The notes beneath the pieces were generated by a model that saw nothing but the letters and a program-made list of their open reading frames with translations, did no database searches and was not told where the DNA came from. Source: an uncultured Eubacteriales bacterium (GTDB lineage: Bacteria; Bacillota; Clostridia; Oscillospirales; CAG-272). From it: a DNA stretch of 64,000 nt. Location: the NCBI GenBank assembly GCA_934432725.1, contig CAKRZE010000005.1:69390-133389 (forward strand), in the 5' to 3' direction. Position numbers and translations under genes: made by a program. Positions 25,743-35,800 of the stretch are shown piece after piece (position 1 is the stretch's first letter; each line of letters opens with the position of its first letter).

Positions 25743-28700
25743 ATGAACAAAAAGCTTTATCAGAAACTTTTGTCTGTCTTTCTTGCCGCATTGACCCTGC
25801 TCGGGACCGGCTCCGTTGTTATATCGGCGGATGAAGCCGGAACGGCGGGCGAAACGGCTGTGGCTGACAAAGGCGGAGATGACGGAGCGGCTTCTTATCC
25901 CGGTTATTATGACGGATATACTTCCTTGGAGGATGTCAAGAAGTATATGGGTATCCAGTCATATGACGAGTATAAGCGGCGCTACGCAAACGAACCCCGT
26001 GCCACACAGACTGTCACGATTATGGCGGCGGATTACGATGCCGCTTCGACGACCGCGGCTGTTGAGGTGCGTGAAAAAGGCTATGCGGATTGTGATTCCA
26101 CATCCCTGTATATGCCCGAGACGGGAAAGACTGTTTGGAAGGTGACGGTTCCGGAGACGGGAAAATATGCGATCCGTGTGACGTATTACGCCTGCGAGGG
26201 GTCTTTTACGACCATCGAGCGTATGCTTTACATCGACGGAAAGCTGCCGTTTTCCGAATCCAGATATTATTACTTCCCGAGATCCTGGTCGTATGAATAT
26301 GACAGCTATGATGACGCCGGAAATCCTCTGTTTGAGGTCGATGTCAACGGGAACGATGTCCGTCCGAGACGTAATGAAAGCCCGGAGTGGACGACCTATT
26401 ACCTGCGCGACTGGCTCGGCTATACTATGGAGCCGTTTGAGTTCTATCTGACGGAGGGAGAGCACACGCTGGAGCTTGAAGGCTCCCGTGAGCCGATGGT
26501 GATTTCCTCCATAGAGCTCTATCCTTATGAGGAAGAGATGTCTTATGCGGACTTCATCGCCAAATGCAAGGAAAAAGGCATCACCGAGGTGACCGGGGTG
26601 GATCCGGTTGTGATCGAAGCGGAAAACCCCGCAGCGGTTTCCAACGCCTGCCTGTTCCCTGCAAATGACCGTACCTCGTCTCTGACAACGCCTCAGGACC
26701 CTGCGGTTATTAAATACAACATGATCGACAGCTCGGTCGTTAACCAGTGGATGAAATATGAGGTTACCGTTCCGAAGTCCGGTCTTTACTACATCGCGTG
26801 CCGTTACCGTCAGAACTCTCTGATCGGTATGTTTACCTCCAGACGGATCTACATCAACAATGAGGTCCAGTTTGATGAGGCAAACAACATAAGGTTCCCT
26901 TACTCTCCGGAATGGCAGAGCAAGCTTGTGACCGACGGCTATTCGGACGGCTATCTGTTCTACCTTGAGGAAGGAAAGAACGTCATTCAGGTCGAGGTCG
27001 TTTTGGGTCAGATGACCGAATACGTATACCGGGTCGAGCAGATGATCGACCGCCTGAATTCGGCATATCAGAAGCTTCTTCTGATTTTCGGAACCACGCC
27101 TGACTCCATCCGTGATTACGGAATCGGCCGTATCGCTCCGGATGCTATCAAAATCATCGGCGATGCTGCGGATGAGCTGTTCGCGATGGCAAAGGAGCTT
27201 CAGGAGGTCACGGGCGAGCTCGGAGACCAGGTGCAGACGCTGAATACAATCGCGCTGCTGTTCGAAAGAATGGCGAACGATGAGGATGAGATTGCACCGA
27301 ACTTCATTACCTATAAAAACTATATCATCGCGCTTTCCAACTGGCTGTATGCAACCCTGTCCCAGCCCCTGAAGGTGGATAAGTATGTGGTCCTGTGCTC
27401 GGACGATCTCAAGTCCGTTCCGCAGGCAAAGTCCAACTTCTTCCAGGCGGCATGGTTTGAGATCAAGGCGTTTGTGATGTCCTTCTTTATGGACTACACG
27501 ACGATCGGCTATCAGGCAGGCTCCGAAAACGATGCCAAGGATTCCATCGAAATGTGGATCGTCTCAGCAGGCGGACGTGAGGATGCCCTGATTCAGCGTT
27601 ATCTGGTCGATAACTACTTTACGCCGAATTCCAATATCACGATGACGATCAAGGTCATTTCCGCAGGTCTGACGGAAGCGATCCTTGCGGGTATCGGACC
27701 GGATATTTCCAACATGAGCTCCAATGATACGATTACATGGGGTATGCGTAATGCCGTTCAGGAGCTGAGCGAAAAGAATGCGGACGGTACATATAAATAT
27801 GAAGGCTTTGATGAGGTCATGACATGGTTCGACCCGTCTGCGACGGCTCCGCTGACGATGGACGGCAAAACCTACGGCATTCCGGCAAGCATGTCCTTCT
27901 ACATGATGTTCTACAGATCCGACGTTCTGGCGGAGTACGGTCTGGAGGCTCCCCGCACATGGGAAGAGCTGGAGACGGTGGTTCTGCCTGCTCTGATGAA
28001 GGGTCACCTTGAGGTCGGTATGCCTACAAGCCTTGTCGGAACCGAGATTTTCCTGTATCAGATGGGACAGACGGTTTACTCCGAGGAGGAGGGACATAAG
28101 GGCTGGAAGGTCAACCTTGATGTCAACACCTCGCTTGCCGCATTCGAGAAGCTGATGAACTTCTTTACCAAGTACGGCTCCAAGGTGAGCTATGATATCA
28201 CCCGTTTCCGTACCGGTGAGATTCCGATCATCATCGCGGATGCGATCGGCACCTATAATACGCTGATGAGCTTCTATGAACTGCGCGGACTGTGGGAAAT
28301 GGCTCCGCTTCCGGGCATGGAGCAGGAGGACGGCACACTGAACCGCTCTTCGATCGTGACCGTAAGCTCTTACGTCATTCCGAGAAACAGCGATGAGACC
28401 GAAAAGCAGCAGCGCCGTTACCACAACACGTGGGAGTACATCAAGTGGCAGGTTTCTGAAGAAACTCAGCTCCGTCAGGCAAAAGAAACTTTGAACGTCA
28501 ATGCAAACCCGACGACAAAGTATAACACGGCAAATATCAATGCGCTGAAAAAGCTGGCATGGACTGCCGACGAAAAGGAAGCGCTGAACGCACAGCTTGA
28601 ACAGCTGGCAAGCGTTCCGGAATATCCCGGAAACTATATTGTAAACGTATATGTAAACAACGCATTCATGGACGTTTACAACAACAATACCAACCCGATC

Positions 28701-28799
28701 GATGCAATGCTTGACCGTATTCTTGATATGAACAAGGAGATTTCCCGTAAGCGTAAGGAATTCCACCTTGACTATTATGAGATCGGGAGTGGCAACTGA
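25743..28799 (+). CDS. Giant extracellular solute-binding protein with two carbohydrate-binding-like domains
   Basis: A 1018-residue secreted protein, more than twice the size of a normal sugar-binding protein. Residues 1-30 are a signal peptide with an ISADE cleavage region and no lipobox Cys. Residues about 95-265 and 285-430 are two jelly-roll-like segments with CBM6/35 style (KVTVPETGKYAIRVTYYA; YEVTVPKSGLYYIACRYR). About 430-530 is helical. About 600-960 matches family-1 solute-binding proteins (GIPASMSFYMMFYRSDVLAE; YGLEAPRTWEEL). It would deliver a glycan or oligosaccharide to the permeases encoded downstream. AGGAGGAAAG precedes the ATG. The ligand is unknown. Confidence 0.8.
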   Translation: MNKKLYQKLLSVFLAALTLLGTGSVVISADEAGTAGETAVADKGGDDGAASYPGYYDGYTSLEDVKKYMGIQSYDEYKRRYANEPRATQTVTIMAADYDAASTTAAVEVREKGYADCDSTSLYMPETGKTVWKVTVPETGKYAIRVTYYACEGSFTTIERMLYIDGKLPFSESRYYYFPRSWSYEYDSYDDAGNPLFEVDVNGNDVRPRRNESPEWTTYYLRDWLGYTMEPFEFYLTEGEHTLELEGSREPMVISSIELYPYEEEMSYADFIAKCKEKGITEVTGVDPVVIEAENPAAVSNACLFPANDRTSSLTTPQDPAVIKYNMIDSSVVNQWMKYEVTVPKSGLYYIACRYRQNSLIGMFTSRRIYINNEVQFDEANNIRFPYSPEWQSKLVTDGYSDGYLFYLEEGKNVIQVEVVLGQMTEYVYRVEQMIDRLNSAYQKLLLIFGTTPDSIRDYGIGRIAPDAIKIIGDAADELFAMAKELQEVTGELGDQVQTLNTIALLFERMANDEDEIAPNFITYKNYIIALSNWLYATLSQPLKVDKYVVLCSDDLKSVPQAKSNFFQAAWFEIKAFVMSFFMDYTTIGYQAGSENDAKDSIEMWIVSAGGREDALIQRYLVDNYFTPNSNITMTIKVISAGLTEAILAGIGPDISNMSSNDTITWGMRNAVQELSEKNADGTYKYEGFDEVMTWFDPSATAPLTMDGKTYGIPASMSFYMMFYRSDVLAEYGLEAPRTWEELETVVLPALMKGHLEVGMPTSLVGTEIFLYQMGQTVYSEEEGHKGWKVNLDVNTSLAAFEKLMNFFTKYGSKVSYDITRFRTGEIPIIIADAIGTYNTLMSFYELRGLWEMAPLPGMEQEDGTLNRSSIVTVSSYVIPRNSDETEKQQRRYHNTWEYIKWQVSEETQLRQAKETLNVNANPTTKYNTANINALKKLAWTADEKEALNAQLEQLASVPEYPGNYIVNVYVNNAFMDVYNNNTNPIDAMLDRILDMNKEISRKRKEFHLDYYEIGSGN

Positions 28800-28841
28800 T
28801 CTGCTTTCGAAACTTAATTCAAATAAGGAGAGAAATGCAAA

Positions 28842-29807
28842 ATGACAAATTCAGCAACTGCTAAGGATGCCAAACAGCCGAAGCAGCCGAAATCGCACCG
28901 GGATATGACAAAGGGAGAATATATCTGGTCCGAGATGAAGCGTACATGGGTCGGATATGTGATGGTTCTGCCCTTCCTCATCATGTTCCTTGCATTTACG
29001 GTCGTGCCGGTCGTGCTGTCCATCATCCTGAGCTTTACTTCATTTGATATGCTGCAGTGGCCGACGTTCACCTTCATGGATAACTACATCCGGATGTTTT
29101 TGGAGGACGACCTCTTCCTGACGGCGTTCCAGAACACCCTGATGTTCGCGGTGACGACCGGTCCTGCATCCTACATCCTTTCATTCGTGATCGCATGGTT
29201 CATCAACGAGCTTTCCCCGCGGGTGAGAGCGTTCGTGACCTTCATCTTCTATGCACCGTCCATTTCCGGCTCTGCATATCTTGTCTGGCTTCTTCTGTTC
29301 CAGGGCGATATCTACGGCTATGTAAACGGCTGGCTCTTCAAGATGGGTCTGATCACACAGCCGATTGTGTTCTTCAAGAACGTTACCTACATCATTCCGC
29401 TCTGTATCGTTGTTGCACTGTGGACCTCGCTCGGTACCGGATTCCTTTCCAATATCGCGGGCTTGCAGGGCGTTGACCGCTCCCTCTATGAGGCGGGCGC
29501 CATTGACGGAATCAAAAACCGCTGGCAGGAGCTGTGGTATATCACACTCCCGTCCATGAAAACCATCCTGATGTTCGGCGCGGTGCTTGCAATTACCGGC
29601 TCCTTCGGATTCGGCGGAATCGTGGATACACTCTGCGGCAACCCCTCGACCGACTATTGCGCATGGACCCTGACCCATCATCTTTCGGAATATATGGGAA
29701 CACGTTTTGAGTTCGGATATGCTTCCGCCATCTCGGTTGTCCTGTTCTTCCTGATGATCGGCGCAAACTCTCTGGTGCAAAAAATGCTTTCAAAGGTGGG
29801 ACAGTGA
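28842..29807 (+). CDS. Sugar ABC transporter permease (MalF type), first pair
   Basis: A 321-residue inner-membrane permease with six predicted helices. The cytoplasmic EAA loop reads YEAGAIDGIKNRWQELWYIT then LPS, the contact site for the ATPase. About 45 polar residues precede the first helix. AAGGAGAG precedes the ATG. It follows the binding protein by 42 bp and is one base from its partner permease. No ATPase gene is in the operon, so a shared MsmX-type ATPase is expected elsewhere (inference from known sugar importers). Confidence 0.88.
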   Translation: MTNSATAKDAKQPKQPKSHRDMTKGEYIWSEMKRTWVGYVMVLPFLIMFLAFTVVPVVLSIILSFTSFDMLQWPTFTFMDNYIRMFLEDDLFLTAFQNTLMFAVTTGPASYILSFVIAWFINELSPRVRAFVTFIFYAPSISGSAYLVWLLLFQGDIYGYVNGWLFKMGLITQPIVFFKNVTYIIPLCIVVALWTSLGTGFLSNIAGLQGVDRSLYEAGAIDGIKNRWQELWYITLPSMKTILMFGAVLAITGSFGFGGIVDTLCGNPSTDYCAWTLTHHLSEYMGTRFEFGYASAISVVLFFLMIGANSLVQKMLSKVGQ

Positions 29808-29808
29808 C

Positions 29809-30672
29809 ATGAAGAAGCTCAGAACAAGAAAACACGCCGTTGTCCTCAACCGTTCTGTCGGGGGAGACGCATTCATCGGCGTCATGCTGACAATCCTCGG
29901 TATTCTGATGTTCCTGCCGGTCTGGTACCTGATTATCACGGCATTCAAGCCGCTCGGTGAGCGCTCGATCACGCCGCCTAACTTCTACGTTATCAAGCCG
30001 ACGCTTCAGAACTTTATCGACTTGTTTACCAACATGAACTCCACATGGGTTCCGATGTCCCGTTACATATTCAACACGGTGATCATCTCCGTGGCGGCGA
30101 CCTTCGGATGCCTTGTGTTCGGTTCTCTGACAGCGTATGCGCTGTCCAAGATCCGTTTTCCCGGTCACAAATTCATTTTCACGGTTATTCAGTACTCCCT
30201 GATGATTTCTTCGACCGTCACGGGAATTACAAACTTCTTCATTTATGTATGGCTCGGCTGGCTGAACACCTATACGATTTCGATCGTTCCGGTCTGGGCA
30301 TCTACTTTGGGTCTGTACCTGATGAAGCAGTTTATCGACTCCAACGTGTCCGATGAAATGATTGAAGCGGCGAGAATCGACGGCGCTTCGGAGCTGACCA
30401 TTTACTGGCGCATCGTGATGCCGCTGGTCAAGCCGGCATGGCTGACGCTGGTGGTTACCACATTCCAGGGCGTCTGGAACACGGGTGCCTCCGGCTATGT
30501 GTGGTCGGAGCAGCTGAAGACCTTTAACACCGCAATCAGCACGATTTCCACGGTCAGTGCGGGCGCCGGGTCCGCAGCGATCATTCTGATGATGAGCGTT
30601 CCGATTATCGTGTTCCTGATCAACCAGAGTAAAATCGTCGAGACGATGGCTTCGTCCGGCATGAAGGATTAA
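29809..30672 (+). CDS. Carbohydrate ABC transporter permease (MalG type), first pair
   Basis: A 287-residue permease with six helices. The EAA loop is IEAARIDGASELTIYWRIVM, and the typical FLPVWYLIITAFKPLGE start of MalG-type subunits is present. It starts one base after the MalF-type gene (TGACATG), with AAAGGTGGG inside that gene as its ribosome site, so the two are made as a heterodimer. Confidence 0.88.
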   Translation: MKKLRTRKHAVVLNRSVGGDAFIGVMLTILGILMFLPVWYLIITAFKPLGERSITPPNFYVIKPTLQNFIDLFTNMNSTWVPMSRYIFNTVIISVAATFGCLVFGSLTAYALSKIRFPGHKFIFTVIQYSLMISSTVTGITNFFIYVWLGWLNTYTISIVPVWASTLGLYLMKQFIDSNVSDEMIEAARIDGASELTIYWRIVMPLVKPAWLTLVVTTFQGVWNTGASGYVWSEQLKTFNTAISTISTVSAGAGSAAIILMMSVPIIVFLINQSKIVETMASSGMKD

Positions 30673-30686
30673 GGGGGAATCTGATC

Positions 30687-32822
30687 ATGAAAAAAATACT
30701 TCAGTCTCTCTTTGCTGCGGCATTGATTGTTATGACGCTTGCCGCTGCCCTTCCGGTAGGAGCGCTGCCGTATCAGACCTATACGTATTCCATTTCGGGA
30801 ATGCAGCTGACCTCCCCCGATGCCTATACGCCCGTAACACAGATTGATTCCGCCTATATGGGACTGGATGTGCCGCTGAACAGCCCGAAGGATCTGCTCT
30901 GCGGACCGGATGACAAGTTCTATATTGCGGACTCGGGCAACAACCGCATTGTTGTGTGCGATTCCTTCTGGAAGGTTGAATTTACCATCAGTACATTCAC
31001 CAACGAGCAGGGAATTGCGGACGGTCTTGCGGCTCCGAACGGCGTTTATGTCACGGAAGAGTATATTTATGTGGCAGACACCGACAATAACCGTCTGGTG
31101 ATGTTCAAGCTGGACGGCAGCTTTGTACGAGTCATTGAACAGCCGGAATCGGATATCTTTGAAAAGGATACCATCTACAAGCCGGTTGCTCTGGCAGTCG
31201 ATAAGTCCGGCGGTATCTATGTGGTATCCGCTACGACCTATCAGGGTATCATCGCATTGAATGCGGACGGAGAATTCCAGGGCTTCATCGGTGCACAGCA
31301 GGTTGCTGCAAGCGCACTCCAGCTTCTCTGGAGATCCTTCCAGACGGCAGAGCAGCGGAGACAGAGCGTGTCACTGATCTCCACGGAGTTCAACAACATC
31401 GCAATGGATTACAGCGGTGACGGTTTCATGTACGTGACGACCTCCTCTATTAACGAGGGCAACCAGCAGGGGGCAATCACCAGCAAGAAGGGCACATATG
31501 CACCGGTCAAAAAGCTGAACACCTCCGGAAACGACATCATGCGCCGCAACGGCTTCTTCGGCCCCGGCGGTGAAGTGTCGGTCAATTACTCCACCATTCT
31601 TTCCAATATTACCGGCGCCTCCAAGATCGTGGACGTTGCGGTCGGACCGGAAGGAACCTGGTCCATTATCGACCAGAAGCGTTCCAAGGTCTATACTTAC
31701 GATGAAGACGGAAACCTTCTCTTCGCCTTCGGCGATCAGGGCTTGCAGCTCGGCAACATTCAGACGGTCGGCGCAATCACCTACCACGGAAGCGATATCC
31801 TTCTTCTCGATACAAACACCAATAAGATTACAATCTACAACAGAACCGAATACGGCGACATTCTGATCAACGCGCTTGCGAATCAGAACCGCCAGAATTA
31901 CGATGCTTCGATCGACGACTGGAACGCGATTCTGCAGCGCAACTCCAACTTTGACGCAGCGTATATCGGAATCGGCAAGGCGCTTTACCGTCAGTTTGAC
32001 TGGCAGGGCGCTATGGAGTATTTCAAGGATGCATATGACATCTCAAACTACTCCAATGCCTATAAGATGTACCGCAAAGAGGTTGTGACCAAGTATATTA
32101 TTCTGGTTCCGATCTTTATCGTTGTCATCTGCTTCCTTCTTGTGAAGTTCTTCGGCTTTGCGAAGAAGGTCAACGCGCGTGCAACGCTTTCCGGTAAAAA
32201 GAAGACCTTCTGGGAGGAAGTGCTTTACGCATTCCATCTGATTGTCCACCCGTTTGACGGCTTCTGGGATCTGAAGCACGAAAAACGCGGCTCTGTCCGG
32301 GCGGCAGTCTTCTATATCGCACTCGCAATCATCACGTTTACGTATCAGGCAATCGGCAGAGGATATATCTTCAATCCCCGCGCGGTCTACTCCAGCATTT
32401 TCGCACAGATCACCTCGCTTCTGGTTCCGCTGTTCCTCTGGGTTACGGCAAACTGGTGCCTGACGACGCTGTTCGACGGAGAAGGCAGCTTTAAGGATAT
32501 CTTTATCGCAACCTCCTACTGCCTGGTTCCGATCCCGATGATTATCATTCCGACGGTAATCGCGTCCAACTTTGTGACTGAGTCCGAAGCGGCACTTGTA
32601 AACGGCGTCGCAGGCATTGCATGGTGGTGGGTCGGCATCCTGCTCTTCTTCGGCATGATGGTGACGCATGACTATTCGCTGCTCAAGAACGTTCTGACCT
32701 GCATCGGAACGGTGGTCGGAATGGCGTTCATCATGTTCATCGGTATCCTGTTCTCAACGCTGCTTGTTAAGATGGTCGGATTTGTTTCCAATATTATTAC
32801 GGAAATATCCTACCGAATGTAA
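30687..32822 (+). CDS. NHL-repeat / TPR / YIP1 membrane protein
   Basis: A 711-residue protein of unusual build. Residues 1-27 are a signal peptide; about 50-380 form an NHL/gluconolactonase-like beta-propeller (DKFYIADSGNNRIVV, YIYVADTDNNRLVMF); about 400-455 form a TPR-like pair (NFDAAYIGIGKALYRQFDWQ). A helix at about 469-489 (IILVPIFIVVICFLLVKFF) spans the membrane, and about 500-711 is a multi-helix YIP1-like domain (FHLIVHPFDGFWDLKHEKRG). The propeller and TPR would face outward and the YIP1 part sits in the membrane. Its placement between transporter genes suggests a sensor or scaffold for the importer (inference). Confidence 0.75.
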   Translation: MKKILQSLFAAALIVMTLAAALPVGALPYQTYTYSISGMQLTSPDAYTPVTQIDSAYMGLDVPLNSPKDLLCGPDDKFYIADSGNNRIVVCDSFWKVEFTISTFTNEQGIADGLAAPNGVYVTEEYIYVADTDNNRLVMFKLDGSFVRVIEQPESDIFEKDTIYKPVALAVDKSGGIYVVSATTYQGIIALNADGEFQGFIGAQQVAASALQLLWRSFQTAEQRRQSVSLISTEFNNIAMDYSGDGFMYVTTSSINEGNQQGAITSKKGTYAPVKKLNTSGNDIMRRNGFFGPGGEVSVNYSTILSNITGASKIVDVAVGPEGTWSIIDQKRSKVYTYDEDGNLLFAFGDQGLQLGNIQTVGAITYHGSDILLLDTNTNKITIYNRTEYGDILINALANQNRQNYDASIDDWNAILQRNSNFDAAYIGIGKALYRQFDWQGAMEYFKDAYDISNYSNAYKMYRKEVVTKYIILVPIFIVVICFLLVKFFGFAKKVNARATLSGKKKTFWEEVLYAFHLIVHPFDGFWDLKHEKRGSVRAAVFYIALAIITFTYQAIGRGYIFNPRAVYSSIFAQITSLLVPLFLWVTANWCLTTLFDGEGSFKDIFIATSYCLVPIPMIIIPTVIASNFVTESEAALVNGVAGIAWWWVGILLFFGMMVTHDYSLLKNVLTCIGTVVGMAFIMFIGILFSTLLVKMVGFVSNIITEISYRM

Positions 32823-32855
32823 CCGTGACAGAAAAAGATTGGAGAAGATAAATAA

Positions 32856-35800
32856 ATGAAACATTTCAGAATTTTATCCGTACTGATGGCTTTCTGTATG
32901 GTTATCGGAACCCTTGCATCGCTGTGTGTGTCGGCTGACGAAACAACGGATGCTGCCACGGAAGCTACGACCGCGGCGGAAACCGCTGCCAGCACAACGG
33001 CAGCCTCCGACACCGCTTCGGGCGAGGATTCCACAATCGATTATGTAAAGGAAGCCTTCTATACCGCCGACGAAAAGCTTGCGACAATGAAGCTCAGGCT
33101 GGATCGTGACGGCTATGAGCTGTATTATGAGTCTTATACGGGCGAGGTTGCCGTAAGGGATAAGACAACCGGAAACGTCATGTTTTCAAACCCGTATGAT
33201 GTGGCTCTGACCGGCTCCGCATCCTCCGATAACGTGAGAAACCAGCTTCTGTCGCAGATCATTATTCAGTATAATGACAACAACACGGAGCTGACGATGC
33301 TCTCCTATGTGGAGGCTGCACAGCGCGGACAGATTTCCGTCCGCAACATCCGCAACGGTATCCGCGTGGAATACGCCATGGGACGTCAGGAGACCCGTAA
33401 GCTGGTGCCCTACCTGATTACCAAGGAACGTATGGATACTATGATCCGTAACAATATTACGGATGCAAGAAAGCTGAACCGCTTTGATGCGTACTATGAG
33501 CTGAAGGATCCGTTTGACGATAGTCTGACGGAGCAGCAGGTCAAGGAAATGCAGGCAGCCTTCCCGGCAACGGAAAAGTATGCTGTCTATGTCGCTTCCC
33601 CGACCCTGACCGAGCGTGAGAAAAACCTGCTTGAGGGTATTATCAAGCAGTACTGCCCGGATTACAACTTTGAGGCTCTGGAATATGACCACAACCTGAC
33701 GGAGTATGAGGGCAGCGATTCGAATCCGGTTAACTTCAAGCTCTCTCTGGAGTATTATCTGGATGAATCCGGACTTTCCGTCCGGCTGCCCGCCAACGGT
33801 ATCCGCTTCGATGAAAGCACCTACTCCCTGACCTCCATCAGAATGCTTCCGTTCATGGGCGCAGGCTCCTCTGAGTACACCGGATATACGATGATCCCGG
33901 ACGGCTCCGGAGCACTTGTTCGCTTTGAGGATATCCTGAAGCAGGGAACCGGAAGGACCATCTCCGGTAAGCTGTACGGTCAGGATTACGCTTATTACGA
34001 AATCAAGGGCGCAAACCAGGAGGTTATGCGTCTGCCGGTATTCGGTCTGGTTGAGGACTATACGTATACAGTAGACGAAAACGGAAATATCGTATCGCCC
34101 AGACCGGAGGAGACCACAGCACCCGAGACGACCGCGCCCGAAACACCGGAAACGGATGGAAACGGCGTTACGCTCGCTCCGGCTGAGACAGAAGCCCCTG
34201 CTGAAACGGAGGCTTCCGATGAAACGGAAGCACCCGCCGAGACAGATGCCTCGGAAGAAACAGCAGATCCTGCCGAAACGGATGAAACCGGAGAGACCGG
34301 CGAAACGACTCCCGAAACCAAGATCGAAGACACCTACAAGACCGTGATGGCATCCCGCGGCTTCCTCGCAATCCTGGAGGAAGGCGATGCGCTTGCCAGC
34401 ATCTATACCGACCACGGCGGAAACGTGCAGCATAAATACAATACGGTCTTTACAGAGTTCAACCCCCGCCCGAAGGATTCCTACAACCTTGCATCCGTCA
34501 TTTCTGTCGGCGAAAATGCAACCTGGACGGTTGTGTCCGAGCGGAAATATACCGGCTCTTACCGGATCCGGTATATCATGCTGACCGATGCCGACAAAAT
34601 TGAGGAGGTTGCGAAGGAAAACGCCTCTGCGGCAGGCAACCTGTTTGAAGCATCTTATGTCGGTATGGCAAATGCATACCGTGCACAGCTGCTGAAGAAC
34701 GGAACGCTTACCGCGCTTCAGAATGAGGCAGATTCCGTTCCGCTTTACATTGAGACGCTTGGCGTAATGAAGGTGCAGGAAAAGGTTCTGTCCGTTCCGG
34801 TGATCAGACGCCGTGCGCTGACCACGTTTGATGATATCAAAACGATGTACAGCGAGCTGAAGGAGGCAGGCATTACCAACCTGAACTTCAGGCTGAACGG
34901 CTTTGCCAACGAGGGTATTTTCGGACTGGTTCCGTACAAAGTCAAGTTCGAAAAGGCAGCCGGCGGAGATGACGGCTACAGCGAGCTTGTGAAATACGCC
35001 GAGGAAAACAATTTCGGCTTGTTCCCGGAATTTGAGTTCTCCTATGCATCTCTTGACAAATGGTTTGACGGCTTCAGCCTGAAGCGCGACGGTCTGAAGA
35101 CCATCGATAACCGTTATACGACCAAGAGAACCTACTCTGCAACATATCAGTTCTTTATGTCCACCGGCTCGATCGCGATTTCCCCGTCTGTATTCTCCAA
35201 TATTTTCGGCAGCATGCAGACCTATATGACCAAGATCGGTGTGAAGGATATTTCGGTTTCCACGCTCGGCTCTGATCTCAACTCCGACTTTGACAAGAAG
35301 GAGCCGTATAACCGTGAGGACTCCAAGAGCTTTGTCACCGGCACGCTCTCCAAGATCAAGGAGGCGTACAAGGAAGTGATGGTGGACGGAGGCAACGCTT
35401 ACACGCTTGCCTATGTCGATCACGTGCTCAATGTGTCTCTGGACTCCAGCAACTATACCTATGCAAGTGAGTCGATTCCGTTCTTCGGTCTGGTATTCCA
35501 CGGCTATCTGAATTTTGCCGGCACGCCGACCAATATGGCAGGCGATGTTGACCGTGAAATTCTGAAGCTGATCGAAAACGGTGCTTCTCCGTACTTTATC
35601 CTGGCGATGCAGAACACCGAGAAGCTGAAGGAATATTCCGACCTGAGCAGATATTACTCCATCAAGTACAGCATCTGGAAGGATGACCTGGTTAAGATTT
35701 ACAACGAGGTTAACACGGCTCTGGCAGATGTCATGTATTCTCCTCTGAAAAATCACGAGTTCCTGATCGGAGAGCGTATTCCGACGCAGGCAGAAGCCGA

